From: Cantharellus purpuraceus
Taxonomy: Eukaryota; Basidiomycota; Agaricomycetes; Cantharellales; Hydnaceae
Direction: 5' to 3'
Assembly: GCA_025174535.1 (NCBI GenBank)
Contig: JALBUN010000009.1
Location: 124,001-188,000 of the forward strand
DNA length: 64,000 bases
The notes below the pieces were generated by a model that worked only from the letters and a program-made list of their open reading frames with translations, did not search any database and was not told the origin of the DNA. Below are positions 48,580 through 60,875 of the stretch, in pieces. The position numbers and the translations under genes were made by a program. The first letter of the stretch is position 1, and each line of letters opens with the position of its first letter.

Positions 48580-49288
48580 ACTTGGTGTTACAGGATGTAA
48601 CAACCATGGTGGTAACCTTGACAATGGAAAATCAACCACCAGATATGTCATAAACATAGGAACTGGCACCACAAGTTGGAGTAGCAAACTACAAAGTGTA
48701 GTAGTGCTCTCAACCACTGAAGCTGAATATGTCACAGCAATGGCTGCTGGCATGGAAGTGGTTTGGATGCAAAATTTCCTTGATGAACTAGATTTCAAAA
48801 TTGATGGTCCATCAAATATCTGCATTGATAACCTGTTATGACTATATTCATTAACGTCCAGATCCCCGTCTGATCCACTCAGATCCCCGCGCATATGAAA
48901 TCTATACTCCATTTGGAAACCGCCATCTCCATCTACCTGTCCGATTGTCACCACTGATTCCGCCGATGACCCCCACGACATGCTCCGACTTCGACCCGAC
49001 CTCCAACCTCAATCTCCAACCCCCAATCGGACCTAGTGCATAACATAACCAGTCAGCCTTATCCATGGCCAAAAATCCAGAGCACCATGGACAAATAAAA
49101 CACCTGGACTTATGATACTTCTGGCTGTGTGATGCTGTTTCAAAAAAGATCATCAGTGTTTCATACCTCCCAACCAAAGACATGCCCACCAACTTACTTA
49201 CCAAAGCTCTACATTATGAACTGGTTGAGAAGCACTGAAAGAAAATGGGAGTAATCTGAAGATTTAGACTTGCTGCATCAGGGGGGCA
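48580..49288 (+). pseudogene. Copia RNase H and 3' polypurine tract, split by a solo LTR
   Basis: Before the insertion the plus strand reads VVVLSTTEAEYVTAMAAGME and ICIDN; after it NQSALSMAKNPEHHGQIKHL and YLPTKDMPTNLLTKAL. These are the conserved blocks of Ty1/Copia RNase H. A polypurine tract AGGGGGGC (49280-49287) is followed at 49289 by TGTTACAGC, probably the start of the element's 3' LTR. Upstream pol was not found. Confidence 0.75.
48834..49045 (+). mobile_element. short solo LTR, family B (212 bp), target duplication TAACC
   Basis: TGTTATGACT...GTGCATAACA with an internal deletion relative to the 516-bp LTR. TAACC flanks it (48829-48833, 49046-49050). It splits Copia RNase H between IDN and NQSALS. 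Confidence 0.88.
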
Positions 49289-50986
49289 TGTTACAGCACA
49301 ACAGTACACATGACGCAACAGTCTAAACACTGTATTATTTAATGAACAAGAACTATATGTGACTCAGTAAAATAAAAATATATAGTTGCTTTTCACATTG
49401 ACAAACTCTATACATTGATTACTGCTCCTTTGTGATGGGAAGCAGGCTTCCACTTGTCCATACATCAGAAAGATGACATTGAATAGTAGATGGTACATGA
49501 AAGGGTATCAAGAACGCCTCTTTGTATGTTGATCAATGGGCGTAACAAATTTCGGCGTGGTGATGAGTCACTATATACGTTATTCACGGTGATGCTTAAT
49601 TCACCAGACATATGACAAGTGAAAGTGTGATGGTCACTGATACATCCAACTCCCATACAGTCCTTGACCCCAGTCGTTTTCATTACTATTGTCCGATACA
49701 CTGGTGTTCGCTGCGATGTCCGTCAGCACACTGAATACCTGGAGAGTTCACCGGATATCAAGTCTGCATCAGCCGTTGTTGGCAGGCCTACTTCTCCAAC
49801 AAAGTAAGTGCTGGTCTACCGTCAGTCACATGCTGAGCATAATGCGGATGTAAAAAATCACCACGTCTCGTCAGATACGGGTATTCTTTCCAAATTTACG
49901 CCTCGTAAGTTCATATTAACTCTTGGTGTTACTAATCCCATCATCGCGGTTGTACGGTCTGTTTATACATCAGGCCACTTTCCAGAGGACGATCTTGTAT
50001 AACTAACTGAATGCAGCATGTCTGTCATCATCATATGTCGCCTTCACCTGGATCGTCAAGACGTAATGTATATGTATGTTTACTGCGCCCCAAATGGCCT
50101 TCAACCCGTCAACCCGTCAACGCACTCACTCAATATTCAATATTCAATATTCAAGACCCAAGCCTCCTTTCCAAGCAAATTCCAATGCTCCAGTCAAAAA
50201 TCGCATTCGTCACGTTATACCTTTCCAATACATTATGTTACCCCCCTCCCTACACACAACACACGCTAGCATTACACGCCCTCCTCACCATCATATCCCA
50301 CCCAAAAGCAAGTCCAGTCAAGGCAAACGAACGATAAAATGACGATCGTTCGTGCACATGACCCCCCAAACATCCCGCCCTCTCAGCCGCTCCCCTCTCA
50401 ATCCGCAACCCGCACAATGGCACAATGGTGGGTGGTGCTCACACACAAGCACACACAAGCGTACCACGTTTTTCCTCCTAAAAGCCGACGTGACGACCAT
50501 GACGACGACGACGACCACCGCGCCCACAAGCCACACACATATATATCCATTTTACACCCCCCTCCCTTCTCTCCCTCACAACACACTCACCAAAATATGA
50601 CACATCAATAAAAGCAAAAAAAAAAAAAAAAGGCAGGAGCAGGATGAGGGAAAAAGAGGAGCAGGAGGAAGCAAAAGAAAGACGCAAAAACCATTTCGAA
50701 ACAATAGATAGACAGACAGACAGCAAGTCGAGTTAAACAGTCAAAGAGTGCTGCCCCGTTGGGTGTGGGTGTATGCACGTCGCCACACAGCAGGAACCAC
50801 AGGGCACGGGCGCATAGGTACGGGAGCACGGGGCACAGGGGCAAACGACACACGAGAACGCGTGACCACGCTCATCCTGGTTCGGGGTGCCCTCAAAGAC
50901 CAGGGCGTGGGGTAAAGGGAGTAAGGAGGGGGAAGGGGGGGGGTGGACGAATAGGTCTGTGGTACAAATAGGTCTGTGGTATGATA
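49289..50986. other. Copia LTR remnant, then 3' flank of the G-alpha gene
   Basis: The first ~200 bp are probably Copia LTR. A coding-like plus-strand block lies at 49661-49804 (TPVVFITIVRYTGVRCDVRQ) between an acceptor-like CATACAG and a stop region; no gene could be built around it. An A run (50617-50632) and CA-rich sequence precede the G-alpha stop codon. Confidence 0.4.
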
Positions 50987-53702
50987 TTACAAGAAATCGG
51001 CTTTTTGCAGGTTAGCGCGGAGGATGCCTTCCCGGACTATAAAGAGTAGTACAAAAGGGGGGTGGGGGGGTGGGTTAGATGAGAAAACAACCTAAGCGCA
51101 AAAAAGCGACAAAAAAAGCACGACTTGCCTATCCCAAGCGTAACACCCGTAGCCCTCGTATCCTATCCACCCCAAAAAAACGAAACCATGAGTACAATGA
51201 CCAAAAGAAGAAGAAAACATCAGACAGAATAAATAAAGATACACACCGTCACAGACGTGAGATACACATAATACGGCCTCGGCTCCGGCGAGAACTGGCG
51301 CTGTATATCCTTAAACTTTTGCTTGAAGTCTGCATCGAGAAAAGGATCGACGTTCAGCGGGTGTACATTGCGGTAAAAAGATAAAAATAAGAATAAAAAT
51401 AAAAATAAAAATAAAAACCGTTCAGACACAAGACATGCAAACAGAACAACATGCACACACCCAAGCCACACATGCCAACAAAAAAGAAGGAATGCAGAAC
51501 ATCACAGAGAGAGAGAGAAGACACTCACACCTACACACCGTCACCAAATCATTACTCCGATCCCCAAACGACGTCACATGCCGCGCCACGCGGGCCCCGT
51601 TGGCGAGTTTCCGGCGCAAGAGGTCAACCTATGCAAGAAACAAGGGTGGGCACAATGTTCAGATACCAATATGCAAAATAAAAGACCAGGGGAGAGAGAA
51701 GTATGACAATGAATACAAAGTCGAAAAGGAAACTGGTTCATTACTTTATTCAAAAAAAGCACAAGTTGCACTCGCTTCAGCAACGGCGAGCAGCACAATG
51801 TATGCCACAGCGTCATCGAGTCCTCCTAAATCAAGCAGGCCAAAAAAAAAAAAAAAAAACAGCAGCAAAGCGCCAAGGGCAATCCAACGGGTACGATATG
51901 CTCAGTCAGCGACAATGTCGAAATATTGTTAATGACGACCCACCAGCCGATTCACCCGTCGGTCCTCCGCCAATGTCTCGTCAAAACAGCTGATCGGGGC
52001 CAAGAAAATAATCGCATCCACTAAACATACGCGCAAAACTCAGGCACAAACCCGAATACAACAGAACGGGCAAAAGAAGTGACGCACTGTCGTCGAAGAA
52101 GGACAGCCACGACGCTAACCATCACGACAGGTACAACGGTCAGTCGGTCAGTCAGTCAGCTAGCATCACGAGAGACAAAACTTACTCCGCTACACCAGCG
52201 AAGCGATAAAAAACCCAGTCCGTGAGAACTTCAGCACTAAAAACGCCACAGCAACCGACGCACCTGACCCCGTGCGCCACCCACGTCATACACGCGCCAT
52301 TCCTGGCCGCTGCTGATGCCCCGCTCGAACGTGAAGCGGTGTTCTTGGACGCCCATGGTGCGGAGGCGCGCGCGAAGTACGTCGTCTGCATGGGGGGGAC
52401 ATGCGTGAGGAAAGACGGTAGGGTTCAAAGGCAGTACAGAAAATGGAGGCCGTGGGTAGAAAAGACGCGGAAAGGCATACGAGTAGCATGAGAAACAACA
52501 CCAACCATCCGACGGCTCATACCCCAGTGAAGCGATACGATCCACGTCATTCAGGAAGCTGCACGACGTATATTAGTCATCAGGGATGTGAAGCAATGCA
52601 AAAACCCACAATCCAGGGGTGTCCTCTACCCTGATCCACCGCCCCACGCCGGCCCCGCGTCCTCTGCCACCTGGAGCCGAGGATGACTCGCCATTGGCAG
52701 CAGAGTCCAAGGCAGCCCTGATGTCTTTATCCTGCCACAGAGACGTCATGTCCGGCAGTGCCGCATGCAACAGGGTAGTGGGGGACAAAGGCTCGTCGGA
52801 GACGCCGCCATTGTGCAGCGGCGGCGCGTCACGTCCGCGAAAGTCGATGCTCAGCCGCGCGGGCTGCTCCGAGGAGGGCGAGGCGGGCGCCGTGGTTGGG
52901 AGCGGGGAGGAGGGCTGTGAGGAGGCGACGACGGACATGCGGTTCATGAAGCGGGATTTCCAGGAAGAGACGCCCGAGGTGCGGACGAAGAACTCTTGTC
53001 CTGATGACAGGGCGGGGAAGGCAGGCATTGTGGGGGCATGTGTGGGATGTTCAGGGGCGGAAGATGTGGGCGTGTGTGGGGAGGAGGGTGCTTCGGCGAC
53101 GAAGGAGCGATAGTCGCCGGCCTCGTCGGTGTCGGTGGGTGAGAGTCTGCGCTGCAGGATGCGCTGTGCTGTTTCCAGACGTAAACGGAGGGGCGCATAA
53201 CGCTCGAGCAAGGCTGCCGCCTGTGTGACGTCTGCCGACGACGGTGGCGGCGCTGCGGCAACGGTGTCGAGGACGAGCCACACTGAGCGTATGAGATTCA
53301 GCTGGATGACCACACGCCAGCACGCACGCTCCTCGCGCCATGACTGCGGTGCATAGTGAATCTGGAAATCTACGAGACGTGCCAAAGAATGGTCAGCCGG
53401 GGAGCAGAAGGGACAATGTGAGACGACCGACTTTTAAGCGTCGTGCTCTTGCCGCTCTCGCTCTGGCCAAGGAGGAGGACACGCACGGGCTGCTTTTTCT
53501 TGAATGCGGCGCGTTCCCTGCGGAGCTCGTCGTCAATCTCGTCGCTGATGCGCTTCGCCTCACGCTCTGCGCGGATGCGTTCGCTGCGTTCAGCGGGGGA
53601 CTCGTCCGGGGGAGGCTGGAGGGCATGTGTGAGGGGATCGTCTAGATCCATACTTTGCATTAAGGAGAAGGAGGCATTGGATCGGCCACGAATGCGGGGC
53701 AT
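50987..53702 (-). CDS. G-protein alpha subunit with a long insertion (11 exons)
   Basis: Exons in coding order: 53702-53432, 53369-52610, 52558-52506, 52385-52264, ~52228-52196, 52020-51944, 51825-51745, 51628-51535, 51329-51247, 51162-51129, 51036-50987; about 550 residues. GTP motifs: P-loop LLLGQSESGKSTT, switch I RLRTMGVQEHRF, switch II DVGGARGQ, FLNK-VDLL (NKxD) and LTSVTDT. A Ser/Pro-rich insert of ~150 residues follows the first helical-domain segment (SPHTPTSSAPEHPTHAP...). The intron after exon 10 is GC-AG (donor G|GCAAGT). Exon 5 should supply the switch II helix (DWVFYRFA), but no canonical pair of splice sites keeps frame there. There is no N-terminal MGxxxS for myristoylation and no Cys near the C-terminus (QKADFL). 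Such divergent long G-alphas are multigene in basidiomycetes; canonical receptor coupling is doubtful. Confidence 0.85.
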
Positions 53703-55091
53703 CCTTGCTTTCACTAACCGCGGCAACGTCTCACCGGAAGTCACGTGTCCGCCCAGGTACCCTTCCTCCAATCGTTGCCAATTCTCGAATGGCTATCCTA
53801 CTCCGAGTCAACCAGGGTCATCCGCGTATACATGCCTCATCAACAACCTTCAGCTCGTCGAATCGCAAATTACTATCCAACATCGACATTCGGGGATTTC
53901 GCTTCTGTCCATGCAAACTTTAATTAACCAGAACTGGCACTTGGGCCGATCGGACAGGTACAAACAATCCCGCCACGAACGTTCATTCAAACACACCCGC
54001 CTTCCCTTCTGGGGCTGTAGGCTTCCGCTACTGATCCCTCAAACGTCGCTCTGCCGCCAGCCCCATTCCCTAGCGACATGGTTGTACTTGAAATGCACAG
54101 CAAACATGTCACAAAACCAAGCGTCATCAGGCTCGTACGCTCCAAGATCAAATCCTCAAACCATCACAACGCTTAACAACAACGGGTGAGCGGAGGGTCG
54201 GGCGAACGATCACGGACGGGTGGCCTCGACGGGTGGCCCGGCCGGGGTGGCCAAAGAACAATAGCGCCGGCAGTTGGATCGGATCCTGACTAAGGAGAGT
54301 ACACACGTGCTGCCGAGGTGCACCACGTTAATAGCCAGAGCCAACACTCATCTGGCAGAACCCTGTACTCCCATTAGTACATAACGAGACTCAGGGATCA
54401 CGCTTAGCACCCATGTATTTTTCTCGCACTCGAACGTTGAGCCTAGCCTCCTCGCTCCTCAACCCAGCTCGCGGCTCGAACGTAAACAAGTCAAAGGCAA
54501 GCGGTTGAATAAGGGAAATTTCACAACGTATACACTGGCCTGTGTTACGGCACTTTAAAATTGTCTCTGCATGTCTCCCGTCGTCCCTTCACAGCTCAGG
54601 CTGGCTTCGTGATGTGCCATGCAATACTTTGTGCCCTCGAGTTTGTAAATTGTCTCAACTGCCATAGCAACTTGGCATGCAGCCGCGCGTCAGTAATTCA
54701 CCGGCACTTCTCATGCATTGGCGGCCGGCCGTATTCAAGTACATATGAAACAGATTAAACACGTAAGAAGAGGTATTAGCGCTATTTTGCCATGTCCATC
54801 AGTGTCGACTTGCAAAGTCCGGGTGCATTGACAAGAAAAAAAAGAGGCTACTATTCCCAAAGAGTGGCAAATCACTCTCTTCCCTGAAATCCAAGTACCT
54901 ACAGGGTGTGTGGTCTGTTGGATGTGAATGAAATGCATGTGCCCTCAAACTCTCAGTTAAACTGGCAGCAGGAGAAATGGTCTTCCATGCAATCATGTGT
55001 GCCTTCTCCAAGCATGCCACACCAATTTTATGCTGTATATATGATGTGGGACTGGTGGTGTCAGTTTGCTTATGGAATTAGATCCTATAAG
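53703..55091. other. promoter side of the G-alpha gene, no clear gene
   Basis: A plus-strand frame near 53830-54189 (NQNWHLGRSDRYKQSRHERS) is open but overlaps no recognisable domain. A GGGTGGCC-rich stretch lies at 54205-54250. Confidence 0.4.
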
Positions 55092-55923
55092 TGTTATGCA
55101 CTGGGTCAGGGGTCAGAGATTGGGTCAGAGGTTGGGTTGGAGGTTTGGTCAGAGTCGGAGAGGGAGTCAGGGTACATTGTGGGGGTTGGAACGGACTTGG
55201 CTTCAGCTTATGTGCTGTGCCTTCACTAATACCAGTGTCCGAGATTTCAGAGATGGAGTACAACTTAGAGAGTTAGGATCAGACTTAGGAACTAGGCGTG
55301 ATTCAATATTCAGTATGTCCGAGTCCAATGGGGATGGATGTCCAGGTTCCCATGGTGATGCTGATGCATCAATCAGAACCAGAGACAGATGGGCAAGATT
55401 TGGCAGTGACAATCGGACAGGTAAATGGAGATGTGACGGTTCCCAAATGGAGTATAGATTTCATATGTGCGGGGATCTGAGTGGATTGGATGGGGATCTG
55501 GGCGTTAATGAATATAGTCATAACAAACGCCCAGATCCCCATCCAATCCACTCAGATCCCCACACATATGAAACCTATACTCCATTTGGAAACCACCACA
55601 TCTCCATTTACCTGTCTGATTGTCACTGCCGATTCTGCCCATCCATCTCCAGTTCCGATTGATGCATCAGCATCGCCATAGGAACCTGGACATCTGTCCC
55701 CATCGGACTTGGACATACTCATGTAAGGCCATCGGCCTCGGAGACCCATCACCGGAGTAATTATTATTAGATTTCAAAATATGTATTTAAGTTGCCTGAC
55801 TGGGGACTTCATTCCCCAGTTTGAATATTGAATCACGCCTAGTTCCTAAGTCTGATCCTAACTCTCTAAGTTGTACTCCGTCTCCAAAATCTTGGACACT
55901 GGTATTAGTGAGGGTGCAGCACA
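55092..55923. mobile_element. two family B LTRs head to head (palindrome)
   Basis: 55092-55525 is a family B LTR in minus orientation, ending at its own 5' terminus AGTCATAACA. 55526-55923 is a second copy in plus orientation that lacks the first ~18 bases. Together they form an inverted repeat with ~400-bp arms and a centre near 55515. The plus copy is cut by the family D LTR at 55924. Confidence 0.8.
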
Positions 55924-56584
55924 TGTTGGGGTATATGCAGTTCTAAACTACTTCAAATAAGGACTATTATTTAGTAGTTTAAAGGTATTTCAAATGTTCT
56001 ATTGAATGTACTGATATTTCGCTTTTTTGTGTATTTGAGCCCACAAGTGTACACAAGGGGTCAGTTGCTGATATAATCTGTCATTCAACTCTGACGAGCA
56101 CTTGCGTGCAAGTGAACGACGTGTGCATTACATAATCATCAGAGTTTGTGCACTTCAGCCAAAAGTGGCCACAGAAGGTTCTGACACCTTCCTGGACCTT
56201 CCACAAGGTTCCCTGGCCTTCTCTTTCCTTCCAGGGGCTTCCCTAAGCACCAGGAATGTTCTCTGATTAGTTACATAAGCTAGATAGTCCATGTATATAA
56301 AAAGGGCTGCAACAGCAGTGCAAAAAATAAGATCTTTTTACCACACACACAGCAGTGTCTACTCAAGCATTGAGTAATCATCACATAAGCAGCATGCTTA
56401 TATCAGCTACTCTTAGTGTATATTAACTTTGATTGACTCTTGGAGAAGCCAGAAGTTATTATATTACAAGCGCAGCAGGCTCTAATATTAATCAAACTCA
56501 GAGAAGAGGTTAATATGGAGTAATTGATTAGTAATTAACACACTACAAGCCCACTCGGAGCAGTAACTTGAAGTGTATTAATTG

Positions 56585-56800
56585 TTATTCATTGATCAAG
56601 AACCTTACACATGTAATTGAGACTCTGAGGTTAGTCAAATTATCACGTATTGGGCTATTGGTTATAATCAAGAATCTTGCATGTTTAATTGAGACTCTGA
56701 GGTTAGTCAGGTTAATATGTACTAGGCTATTGATTGGTCAAGAATACTGCACGTTTAATTGAGACTCTGAGGTTAGTCAGGTTAACATGTACTTTGCTAT
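56585..56800 (+). repeat. ~70-bp tandem repeat, three units (second copy)
   Basis: GAGACTCTGAGGTTAGTCA recurs three times at ~70-bp steps, as at 12745-12960; the unit number is the same in both family D copies. Confidence 0.8.
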
Positions 56801-57091
56801 TGATCGGTTGGTTCAATTGTGGGCATTTCAATAAATCAACAACACAGTCTATTAACTCACCTCTTTGAGATGAGATTAATATCCCTTGACTGTTGATTCT
56901 ATCATGGATAAACACATACAGTGAATATGCTTGTTCAGAAGGAAGTGTTCAAGTCTATCTTTTTACGTTGAAGGGATTATTGTTAGCTTTAATCCACTCA
57001 ACCCATGGTACTAAGGCACTAGGTTACTTCCCCCTTTGAAGTATCTGAACCCTTGAATGCCTGTCAATCTTTGACTTTACATTGCATCAGC

Positions 57092-58523
57092 TGTATGGGA
57101 ACCACCTTTTCCCTATCAAATTCCATTTATGCAGCACCAATGTGCTATTCTTTGCTTTTCCATTCCTAAATATCAGCATATATTTGATGCTTGTACCTGG
57201 AATGGACTTATTCAAATATTGTCTATTTTTCCATATTTTTTCGGGAATATTCCATGCAGAACTCAGCTCAGAATCATTTATTTCTGCTGTGCTACAGTTG
57301 TGGACCCATAGGCACCCACAAACCTTCACACAGCCGCCTCTCCCCTTTTGGACCAGGCATTTGGCCTCAATTCAAGCTCAGATGTCTCTGATCAATAAAT
57401 ATTCTCTAACTTAACAACCACAGCCTCTCAGGGCACTATTTTCTGTGGAGATCATCACATGACATGTGGCTATCCATGGCTGTCCAAACCAGTGCAGAAA
57501 ACAGGGTGGACACCCTTCTTTTTGCCTGATCAGTGCCTAGCTCAGGGATCAGATCAGCTGATGGGTGATCAAATCAGGTGATTGCCTTGGAATATTCTAC
57601 CCCTTTCCATAACATTCTAGCTGTTTCCCTCTATTATTAGATAGAACTTTCCAGAACCATTATTCAGCTCCTGATGAGTGTTAGTGCTGTGATCAGAACC
57701 TGTGATTGGCTTGGAATATTCTACCCCTTTCTTCCACCTTCCACAACCTTCCAGTAGTTTCCATCTATTAATAGGTAGAATATTCCAGAAGCATTAGTCA
57801 GCCCCTGTAAATACAATATATAAGGAGGCCATTCTGCCTCTGAAAGAATAACATATCATCATATTCTACCCATCTTCTGCACACCAGTGTGACTAGAGTG
57901 ACATACAGTGTCATCCTCTATCTCAGTAACTGTTGATTACCAGTTCAAGGATCTTTTACAGTTGTGTAACTGTACTTGATTGCACTCGAAGTAGTGATAT
58001 TCCTGCTTTGGGCGTGAGTGTAGTATCTGCCTCACGTGACTACAAATCTACAGGGTGAGATTGTCTGTCGATAGTCCTGCCATTAGTGCTCTTGTTTAAG
58101 TTACTAGTGTGTACTGCCTTTGCAGAGCATTAGAATCTTGAACTTGTGTGAAGCAGTTGCTAGACTACTTCACACATCGCTGTTACCCGCTTCTGAGTGC
58201 CACTGGTTGGACAGTTGGATTCATCCACCTACTTCCTTTAGCCTCTAAGTGCATTCCCCTCTTTTTGGAATATCTGGACCCCTAAGCGTCCGTGAACTCT
58301 AGACTCTGGAAGTCTTATTCATTTCTTGCTGCTAAGAAATGTATTACCTTTCTGCGTATAGTCTGCATTGACCAATACAAAGGATTGTAACCAAAGTACA
58401 AACGTTAAATCGTTTCTGGAGTTGTGCTGCAGCAGGGTTTGACATTCTTCTCAGCTGTTCATTCATGGAATTGTGGTGATTTAGAGTTTGCCCTAACACC
58501 ATAATTTTGCGGGTTCCAAAACA
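57092..58523 (+). mobile_element. solo LTR, family A1 (1432 bp), target duplication TCAGC
   Basis: TGTATGGGAACC...GGTTCCAAAACA between TCAGC at 57087-57091 and 58524-58528. The family D copy at 14685-14710 keeps the unoccupied site (GCATCAGCAGTAAAG), which proves the boundaries and duplication length. Confidence 0.92.
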
Positions 58524-58749
58524 TCAGCAGTAAAGCGTGAACTACACGTGACAAGCATAAATCTCTATTGCTTCACTTTCTGTGGCAACATTGATTGTGA
58601 TTGCTCACTGGAGTATAATTTCTTAATTGGGTTCTCCGTTAAAATAGTTTCAAGCTTATTGCTAGCCTTGAAAGGTCATACCTCCTCAGGCTAAACTTAG
58701 ATTGTGATTAACACCACAGTTTAGGTTGAAGTTCATGGTTCCAAAACAG

Positions 58750-60502
58750 CACATAAGCTGAAGCCAAGTCCATTCCAACCCCCACGACATAACCGACTCC
58801 TTCTCCGACTCCGACCAAACCTCCAACCAAACCTCCAACCCAATCTCCGACCCCCAATCAGACCTAGCGCGTAACAGTATATTCAAACTGCCATACTCAC
58901 TCCTACCAATGCCATGATCCACCGCCAATTCCGAACGCGCACGAACCATCAAGGTGCCCACTCCCAACATCGACACCATCCCCAAGGTCGTCGAAGAACC
59001 GACGGACCACATAGAGGCTGTCAATGAAGAAGACAACACCCCACCCTCTCCAAATCTGGCGCAAGCCATCTCCCTGCTCACCAGCAGCATCTGTAACCCA
59101 CAAGCCCCTAAGTCCTGAACCAAGGTCCAAGAACCCGACCCCTTTCATGGCTCCAATCTGCGAAAGCTCCAGCCATTCTTGGTGCAATGCCGGTTGAATT
59201 TCCACGACCACCCCGATGTGTTCACATCCGATCAGGTGAAGGTCACCTTTGCCATGTCCTATCTCAAGGGCACCGCACTGGGCTACTTCGAGCCAGCACT
59301 CATGGACAACTCTGATGACCCGATATGGTCAGAAGACTACTCTGACTTCATATCCGAACTTCAGACCAATTTTGGTCCTTACAACCCCAAGGCCGATGCC
59401 GAGAATGAACTCAATTGACTTCGGATGAAGGAAAATCACAAAATTGCAAAATACATTGTGAGTTTCCAGCAGCTAGCCCCAAAAGTCCAATGGGGCGACA
59501 CCGCACTCTAATGTCAATTTTACATTGGACTCCCATCCCGCATCAAGGACGAGATATCACATCAGTAAGCCAGATACTTTGGTTGCCCTTCACAAACTCA
59601 CCCAATCCATCGATGCCTGTTATTGGGAACATCAATCCAAGGTCTCCTGCAAAAATTTGGCTAACAACAAATTGGACAAATCATCGGACAAGACCCCAAA
59701 GTCCAACAAGGGCTCTGATAAGAGGACCACCGCCAACTCAGGCCAGAAATCAAATAATGCTGCTGCTGCTGGTTCCGGTCATCAGAACAACTCCGGCACC
59801 AGCAATAACTCCAGAACTTGCAAGAGTACTCTGGACCTCTCCACCAAGCTGGGGAAGGATGGAAAACTTACCCAGCAGGAACACCAACGTCACATGGACA
59901 ACAACCTCTGTCTGTTCTGTGGAAAGCCTGGCCACCAAGCCAAGGATTGCAACAAGGCAACCTTGTCTGCAGCAAAGGCAAAGGGCCATGCCGCCAATGC
60001 CACGACAGACAAGTCCAATGCAAAAGCGATGGACCCAAAAAAATAGTAAGCAGTCCTATAGCCTCCATATGGGCTGAGGGCTGCATTGGTACTCCCCATA
60101 TGACAAACAAGGTCTGCCTGAACGCATCCACTCTTTCCCACTCTGACTCCCTTACCCTCCTCATCTACTCTGACTCCATTCCCAATATCGCTGTCCAAGC
60201 ATTAATTGACTCTGGTTCTACTCATTGTTTCCTCGATTCCTCTTTTTCTGATTTACATAAACTCCATACATACACCATAACTCCAATATCACTCCAATTA
60301 TTTGATGGCACTACTAATGCTGTTATTTCACAAGCTATAGATCTGTCTATCTGTTTTTCTGTCGGAGAAATCCAGAACCTTACATTCTATGTTAGTCCGC
60401 TTGACTCCAGCTGTTCTGTGGTTCTCAGACATAACTGGCTCACCCGCTACAATCTGTTGATTGACTGGGCATTGGGCCATATCACATTCCATTCCCCAGG
60501 AC
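58750..60502 (+). pseudogene. second Gypsy copy: LTR end, gag and protease
   Basis: 58750-58877 is the end of a family B LTR. Gag follows from ATG 58909, with the core NFHDHPDVFTSDQVKVTFAM and SYLKGTALGYFE, then a CCHC zinc knuckle CLFCGKPGHQAKDC (59908-59949). The aspartic protease has ALIDSGSTHCFLD (60203-60241) and VVLRHNWL. Stops and frameshifts break gag: codon 3 is TGA where the 38001 copy has CGA, another TGA follows QAPKS, and a frame change lies near 59560. Pol after the protease is lost; a reversed family B LTR follows. Confidence 0.8.
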
Positions 60503-60875
60503 TGTTACGCACTAGGTCCGATTGGGGGTTGGAGATTGGGTTGGAGATCGAGGTCGGAGGTTGGGTCGGAGTCGGAGTATGTCACGGGGGTTGGAACGGA
60601 CTTGGCTTCAGCTTATGCTGCACCCTCACTGATACCGGTGTCCGAGATATCAGAGACGGAGTACGACTTAGAGAGTTAGGAACTAGGTGTGATTTGATAT
60701 TTGAACTGGGGAATGAAGTCCCCAGTTGGGCAACTTAAATACATATTTGAAATCTAATAATAATTACTCCAGTGATGAGTCTCCGAGGCCAACGGCCTTA
60801 CATGAGCATGTCCGAGTCCGATGGGGACAGATGTCCGGGTTCCTATGGTGATGCTGATGCATCAATTGGAACCGG
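60503..60875 (-). mobile_element. family B LTR, truncated
   Basis: Starts TGTTACGCACTAGG (inverted 3' terminus) and matches the family B LTR until it is cut by a family A2 LTR at 60876. CGG triplets are dense in 60520-60600. Confidence 0.8.

Larger units (their letters stand above)
55924..58684 (+). mobile_element. family D LTR, near complete, split by a family A LTR
   Basis: Starts TGTTGGGGTATATG, carries TATATAAAAAGGGC near 56295, and ends near GGTCATAC. Without the inserted LTR it is ~1.3 kb. It is the longer counterpart of 12680-14850. Confidence 0.65.

Noticed and set aside
53443..54189. A 248-codon plus-strand frame upstream of G-alpha
   Set aside because: Its first third is antisense to G-alpha exon 1 and the rest has no recognisable domain or start context.
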